Positions 58,672 to 64,000 of a stretch of 64,000 bases of DNA are shown piece by piece (the stretch's first letter is position 1; each line of letters begins with the position of its first letter). Source of the DNA: Paraphoma chrysanthemicola (lineage: Eukaryota > Ascomycota > Dothideomycetes > Pleosporales > Phaeosphaeriaceae); assembly GCA_020744225.1 (NCBI GenBank), contig JAGMWG010000016.1:1178001-1242000 (forward strand). The letters run 5' to 3'. The notes beneath the pieces are model-generated. The model saw only the letters and a list, made by a program, of their open reading frames with translations, did not search any database and had not been told where the DNA came from. The translations under genes and the position numbers were made by a program.

Positions 58672-60501
58672 ATGAATTTCGTGCGCGAGACGCAGCTCGG
58701 CCAGATAGCCAGATGGCTGACCAACAACCGCATATTGCTGTACCCAGAAGAGCAACCAGACTTTGAGATCCCTCGCACTTACCTTGATCCAAAAGCCCTT
58801 GTCGCATCCACCAACGCGCAAGACAACTGTAGTCTCGAAGACCAACATGAACCCGAACCTTTCGAAGAAGAATGTACATCTGAGGATGCAATCGATAGTG
58901 ACATGAATGGTGACACAAAGATCTCTGGAACCAAACAACGGCTAGACTGTGCCACCCTTTCCCGCATCACTACTCGACCCGACATGAGCAAGATCACCAC
59001 GCAAGAAGACCTAGAAACAGCGTACCGAACAACTACACTTCAAGCATCACTCAAACTACAACCTTCGCAACCCATCAATCCAACCAAGACCTCAGACGGC
59101 ACTATCCTCGTCACCTGGTATACCACCGACGACCCCGAGAACCCGCAGAATTGGAGTTCCTGGGCCAAGTTCAATGTCGTGCTTCAGATGTACCAGTACG
59201 TCGTCGTGGTGTACATGGGCTCGGCGATCTATTCAGCAAGTAGTCCACAGTTCATGGAAGTCTTTGGCGTTACGCAGAGTGTTGCTTCGCTTGGACTCGG
59301 TTTGTATGTACTGGGCTACGGGATCGGCCCACTATTTCTGTCGCCCGTGTCTGAGATTCCTGCCGTGGGACGGAACCCGCCTTACATGATCTCGTTTCTG
59401 CTGTTCGTGATCATTTCGATACCGACGGCGTTGGTGAACGATGTACCTGGGTTCATGGTGCTTCGGTTCCTCCAGGGTATATTCGGCTCACCGTGCATTG
59501 CCACAACTGGAGCATCGCTGGGTGATATCTCGAATCTGTTCCACCTGCCATACTTGATGATGGGTTGGGCCATGGCCGGTTTCATCGGTCCTGCACTAGG
59601 GCCGATCATTGCTGGCTTTTCGGTTGTGGTCAAAGGCTGGCATTGGTCGATGTGGGAGCTTCTATGGGCATCAGGACCGTCTTTCATCGCCTTCCTACTC
59701 TTCCTGCCAGAAACTTCGACGCCAACGATTCTGTATCGTCGAGCGCAGCGCCTGCGCAAATTGACGGGTAATCCAAACATCAAAGCTGAATCCGAGATTG
59801 TGCAATCCATGCTATCGCCCAGTCAGCTCACGTACGATGCACTCGTTGTACCATGGAAGATCAACGCGCTCGATCCCGCGATTCTTTTTACATCAATTTA
59901 CACTGGTCTAGTGTATGCGGTTTTCTACTCTTTCTTCGAAGTTTTTCCGCTCGTATTCGTCGACATTTACGGCATGAACCTCGGCCAAATGGGGTTGGTT
60001 TTTCTCTCCGTCACTGTTGGAGTTGCGCTTGCTGGTATATGCACATTTTGCTTTCTGCATTTCTACGTCAATCCGCGGATGCGCGTTAGAGGATTTGAAG
60101 GACCAGAGCAGAGGCTATTGCCTGCCGTCGTCGCATCTGTCATCATTCCCATTGGTCTCTTCATGTTTGGATGGACGTCGCGCGCATCGATCCACTGGAT
60201 TGTGCCGGCCATTGGCGCTGCGCTGATCTCAGCAGGTATGATTTCCATTATCAACAACATCCTACTGTATGTGGCGCTTGCATATCCGAAGTATTCGGCT
60301 TCGCTTTTTGCTGGCAATGACGTCGTGCGTTCCACGATTGCATTCGCTGGCATCATGTGGTCGGGACCGCTGTTCAAAAACCTGGGCGTCGATAAAGGCT
60401 GCACACTCCTGGCAGGCTTGACTATCGGATGTATTGTAGGCATTGTAGTTTTGTATATTTACGGCGCGAAGCTCAGGGCGAGGTCGAAGTTTGCGGTCTG
60501 A
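58672..60501 (+). CDS. MFS multidrug/polyamine exporter, DHA1 type
   Basis: A drug:H+ antiporter of the 12-helix DHA1 family in the plasma membrane. A single exon of 609 aa starts MNFVRETQLGQIARWLTNNR at 58672. A long hydrophilic N-terminus of about 150 residues includes TWYTTDDPENPQNWSSWAKF, the sequence that precedes helix 1 in fungal Tpo/Flu1-like transporters. Twelve hydrophobic segments follow. The motif A loop between helices 2 and 3 reads GPLFLSPVSEIPAVGRNP, and a PETSTPTILYRRAQRLRKLT loop follows helix 6. The last helices end in a basic tail. Substrates may be toxic aldehydes, phenolics, polyamines or azoles; the sequence does not decide. Shared promoter with the CAD-type dehydrogenase. 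Confidence 0.92.
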   Translation: MNFVRETQLGQIARWLTNNRILLYPEEQPDFEIPRTYLDPKALVASTNAQDNCSLEDQHEPEPFEEECTSEDAIDSDMNGDTKISGTKQRLDCATLSRITTRPDMSKITTQEDLETAYRTTTLQASLKLQPSQPINPTKTSDGTILVTWYTTDDPENPQNWSSWAKFNVVLQMYQYVVVVYMGSAIYSASSPQFMEVFGVTQSVASLGLGLYVLGYGIGPLFLSPVSEIPAVGRNPPYMISFLLFVIISIPTALVNDVPGFMVLRFLQGIFGSPCIATTGASLGDISNLFHLPYLMMGWAMAGFIGPALGPIIAGFSVVVKGWHWSMWELLWASGPSFIAFLLFLPETSTPTILYRRAQRLRKLTGNPNIKAESEIVQSMLSPSQLTYDALVVPWKINALDPAILFTSIYTGLVYAVFYSFFEVFPLVFVDIYGMNLGQMGLVFLSVTVGVALAGICTFCFLHFYVNPRMRVRGFEGPEQRLLPAVVASVIIPIGLFMFGWTSRASIHWIVPAIGAALISAGMISIINNILLYVALAYPKYSASLFAGNDVVRSTIAFAGIMWSGPLFKNLGVDKGCTLLAGLTIGCIVGIVVLYIYGAKLRARSKFAV

Positions 60502-61171
60502 GATGGAAAGGTCGCTGGAATGGTAGCAAGAGCGGTACAACTCGAGTTTTTCGTCTCTCCAGGCCTCCGGTAATGAAACTAGCGTGCAGCTGTATGTAGC
60601 AGCCCTCTTTCAAAAATGGCATTCACAGCCAAGTTATAGTGTCAATGCTACGATGGACGGCAGTTGTTTCCTGAGCGCTTTGAGTGAGCGCTGATGCGTG
60701 CCCGTACCCCGCGCGAAAGCACACCGCCTAGGCATTTCGGAGTAAGGTTCGTTGTGGGCCGCGACAATGAGAAGAATTATGACACAATCCTTTGCATTGC
60801 TAGGTGTCCCAAGCATTCATATCCGCCAGGGATCATCACGACTTCGGGGTATCGAAGGTCAATGTCGGTCATCTAGGCACAATGACTTTCCGTCAGAAGA
60901 CCGAGCAGCGAGCTCGGAGAATTGTTGCTCTCACGAAGTATGAGTGGTGATGCGCTACGCGCGCGCGCTGTGGCTTCATTCTTGAGGCGCATTAAATGAA
61001 ATTAAATCATGTTGCGGTTGACGAGAGGTAGGTTGTTGCGCGATGGAGGCAAGTCGAAGCTCGAAATCGCGTGCCAAGCCGCTATCTTATCGATGCTCCA
61101 CACACGCGGCCACCTCCGAAGTCACTCAGTCTGCTTCCCTCACAGCTTTTCTACTTCATTGAATCGTAAAG
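60502..61171. other. Intergenic, promoter of the second ALDH
   Basis: 670 bp with only short ORFs. It holds the MFS 3' region and the ALDH promoter. Confidence 0.5.
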
Positions 61172-62784
61172 ATGAGCACGAATTCGGATGCAGTCTTCAA
61201 GATGTGGGTTGACGGGAAGGAGGTCAACGGCGATGCGGAGCTGTCAGTTAGCAATCCCTTCCTCCAAGGCATTTTGGTCACTAATCTCATCGTAGATTAG
61301 CCGTCGAAGACCCCTCGAATGGCGAGATCATCGCACACTGCCATGCTGCATCTGCAGCCGATGTTGATGCCACTGTGCGAACAGCGCACAGTGTCTTCAA
61401 GTCCGGTGTGTGGTCGAAAGCACCCCGCCATGTGCGCGCCGAAACGCTTGATCGCATTGCCGAGCTCTTGACTCAGGATATTGCGCGCCTCATCGAGCTG
61501 GAAGTACTTCAGACTGGTCGAGCAATCCGAGAAATGAAGGCGCAGGTGCCAACCTTGGTGAAATGGTTCAAGTATTACGCTGCACTCATCCGAACCGAGG
61601 AGAGATCTGTACTACCTACTGTGGGCAAGCTGCACAATTGGGTCGAACGCGTGCCGCTGGGCGTGGTTGCCCAGATCACTCCCTTCAACCATCCCATGCT
61701 GATCGCAGTCAAAAAGATTGCTCCCGCATTGGCAGCTGGCAACTCAATTGTTCTGAAGCCCAGCGAGCTTACCCCGTTGACGAGTATTGAGCTTGGGAAG
61801 CTTATGCAAAAGGCCGGCTTGCCCGATGGCGTCTTCAACGTGCTTCCGGGAGACGGAATCACAACAGGAAAGGCTCTTGTTGAACATCCGCTCATCAAGA
61901 AGGTCGATGTTACAGGAGGCACGCCTGCTGGCCGTGCTATCGGCGCTATTGCAGGAAGAAACCTTGCGCATTACACCGCCGAGCTCGGCGGGAAAGCGCC
62001 GCTCATTGTTTTTGAGCAAGCCCACCTAGATCTCGCGGTGAATGGAATTGTGTTCGGTGCTTTTATCGCCAGCGGGCAAACTTGCGTAGCAGCAACGCGC
62101 ATTATTGTCCACAACAGCATCATCGACCAGGTTGTGGAGAAGTTGAAGAGTAAAGCGGAAGGCATCCGACGGCGAATGGGCTCGCCCAAGAGCATCGACT
62201 CAATGATGGGCCCTCTTATCTCGGCAAAGCAATTGGTCAATGTCTCCATGTTAGTAAGTGACGCTATCGATTCCGGTGTGGCTGTCGTGACGGGTGGTGA
62301 ACGCATGAGCGGCACGTCATCTTTAGATGGCACCGACTTCTGGAGAGGCTACTTCTATCCCCCCACTATACTTGCCGATAGCTCAACACGGAAGATTGTT
62401 GAGACACGAATTTGGAAAGAGGAGGCCTTTGGACCGGTTATTGTGGTTGTTGGCTTTGACACAGAGGAAGAGGCTCTGTACCTTGCCAATGACAGCGAAT
62501 TTGGTCTCGGCGCTGCCATATGGACGCAGGACTTATCTCAGGCGTTTAGGGTGTCGGAACAGATCGAAAGTGGTATTTGTTGGGTCAACACGCATCATCG
62601 CAATGATCCGAGCTCGCCTTGGGGCGGTATCAAAAGTTCCGGCGTCGGTAGTGAAAATGGCGTCGATGCATACCATGCGTACTCAACAACAAAGAGCACT
62701 ATCATCAACTACGCTAGTCCCGCAGAAGGTCTCGTCAGCGACGACTGGTTCAGGGAAGGTAGCGAAGAAGTAAGATACGGATGA
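61172..62784 (+). CDS. Aldehyde dehydrogenase, betaine-aldehyde-dehydrogenase-like
   Basis: A NAD(P)-dependent aldehyde dehydrogenase oxidising aldehydes to acids. Exons are 61172-61242 and 61296-62784 with a 53-nt intron (GTCAGT..GTAG), giving 519 aa. Exon 1 encodes MSTNSDAVFKMWVDGKEVNG; the joined sequence AELLAVEDPSNGEIIAHCHA is typical of the family. Landmarks: QITPFNHPMLIAVKKIAPAL, ALAAGNSIVLKPSE, general base Glu253 in AELGGKAPL, catalytic Cys287 in SGQTCVAATR, and the NTHHRNDPSSPWGGIKSSG substrate-tunnel segment. Unlike the ALDH at 40.8-42.8 kb, it is intact. It lies tandem after the MFS transporter and near the CAD-type dehydrogenase. Confidence 0.92.
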
Positions 62785-64000
62785 ATCCACGACATGACCT
62801 TCCGCAAGATATCATGTTTCACAATCTGGTCATTTCATCCAATGCGCGGAGCCCCCGCGAGCTAGAAAGTGATGCCTTCTTTTCCCTTTTTCTTGGAAGG
62901 GTTCTTCTCGCCGGCATTGGCCAACAGTGTCTAACTACTTTTAACCTTTCAGCATGCCCTCCCGACCACGCACTATCTGGACGATACACAGTATAGCAGA
63001 TCTCCCCGACATGTAATGAGTCTTGTTTTCGAAGATCTTCTCTTAAGTGATACCCATGTTGTCCTTCGTGCTGTAAGTTGATCAATGAGTTTAATGCACA
63101 TCTACTCACCTTCGCCTAAGTCCTCCCATAGCCATGGCATGCGCCGTCTAATTCATACACAGGATGTTCTAAGTTATAGAGCGGCTTTGCAATTACCTAG
63201 AGAGGCGTATCAGTCTCAGATCAATCTAATGAGCTAGTTTAAGCTCAGGATTGACATGAGTTCAATGCCGAGGTGGGCTCAACACCAAAATGAGAGGTTT
63301 GCAGAACGAGAATCCTTGCGCATGGTGATCTACTGCGTACGTGCTTGAGCAGAGCCCCATGATCTTGGAACGGAAGATCCCGTCCTCGACCTTGTGAAAA
63401 TACGACGATTTGGACGGAGGAAGGAGAGGAAGCGACTAAGAAAGGGATCAATACTGAACTTGCTTCATTCTTGGCCCACACCCTGCCTGCTGCCATTGGG
63501 TGCAATAAACTCCCACACTTTTTGATCTGTTAGCTTTTGGCGATACTCTGGTTGCCATCACAGCGCTGAATTGAAGACCAACAAAGACGGAATTGGGGAA
63601 CTTCGTCTTCGCTACAATCCGGTGTTTTCGTTGAATATCTTGTGCTGTGATTGTAGCGTTACTGTGGGCAGAACACAGTAACTTTCTGATGTTCCTCTTG
63701 GTGCTTTGGCGTGCAGCCATTATAATCACCACCTGTGCGCCTGTCTCACTGAAATACGTCTGTGATGATTGTCGAGAGCCAAGACTAGTCTCTGATTAGC
63801 TCGTTCGGTCTACATACTGCAGATCCAGCTCATCGCATTCGATTGTCTTACTCGCTTGACAAGCGGCCCAAGCTGTGGCTGGCCTTCGTGCTCCATCAGA
63901 TGCAGGGCTTCCCAAAACCGTCAAGGCGCGTCTGCCAGGCTCATCCAGTCACTAAACGATCTCCATGCTCTTGTGGGACTTCGGGCCGCTCCTAGCGCTG
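62785..64000. other. Right-end region without a clear gene
   Basis: About 1.2 kb with short ORFs. One minus-strand ORF (63732-63448) contains a stretch that recalls the end of histone H3; it is discussed as a finding and is not called a gene. Confidence 0.4.

Noticed and set aside
1..64000. CRISPR arrays, rRNA genes, prokaryotic operons and ribosome binding sites
   Set aside because: No regularly spaced direct repeats or rRNA sequence were seen, and the gene structures are those of a nuclear fungal genome.

Overview
The window is nuclear DNA from a filamentous ascomycete (Pezizomycotina), most likely a dothideomycete. The evidence is gene style: many spliced genes with 45-65 nt GT..AG introns and CTAAC/CTGAC-type branch sites, genes on both strands without operons, and fungal-specific families. 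These include a Scs7-type fatty acid 2-hydroxylase, DPP5, GH67 alpha-glucuronidase, an ankyrin protein with a STAND-type N-terminus, and berberine-bridge-like FAD oxidases. The order-level placement is a guess. Exon boundaries were read by eye and checked by reading frame.

Layout. 0-4.1 kb: the edge of an unrecognised minus-strand gene, a small ORF and a broken dynamin-like GTPase beside an AT-rich tract. 4.1-17.7 kb: a conserved gene-dense block with fatty acid 2-hydroxylase, GH13 alpha-glucosidase, a two-SANT protein with W/G repeats, EMP24, a nuclear-looking protein with a SUMO-interacting-type motif, and a conserved 783-aa protein. 17.7-21.2 kb: no supportable gene. 21.2-37.5 kb: SulP sulfate permease, an unknown 194-aa protein, a 74-aa secreted Cys-rich protein, an F-box-like Cys-rich protein, DPP5 and a PTR2 peptide transporter. 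38-46.8 kb: a worn region with gene relics, an aldehyde dehydrogenase lacking a start codon and a splice donor, an intact divergent alcohol dehydrogenase, and a 226-bp MITE-like element. 46.8-62.8 kb: FAD oxidoreductase, an unknown coiled-coil protein, GH67 alpha-glucuronidase, the ankyrin protein, then a CAD-type alcohol dehydrogenase, an MFS exporter and a second aldehyde dehydrogenase. 62.8-64 kb: no clear gene.

How genes may work together. Secreted DPP5 would release dipeptides that PTR2 imports. GH67 releases glucuronic acid from xylan fragments and has an XlnR-type site upstream. The CAD-type dehydrogenase, MFS transporter and aldehyde dehydrogenase at 56.8-62.8 kb could form an aldehyde detoxification neighbourhood. 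The most unusual item is the SANT protein at 8.7-10.7 kb, whose middle carries about fourteen spaced tryptophans, many as WG or GW, in Gly/Asn/Asp/Ser-rich sequence. This resembles Argonaute-hook platforms. No complete new multi-gene system is evident.
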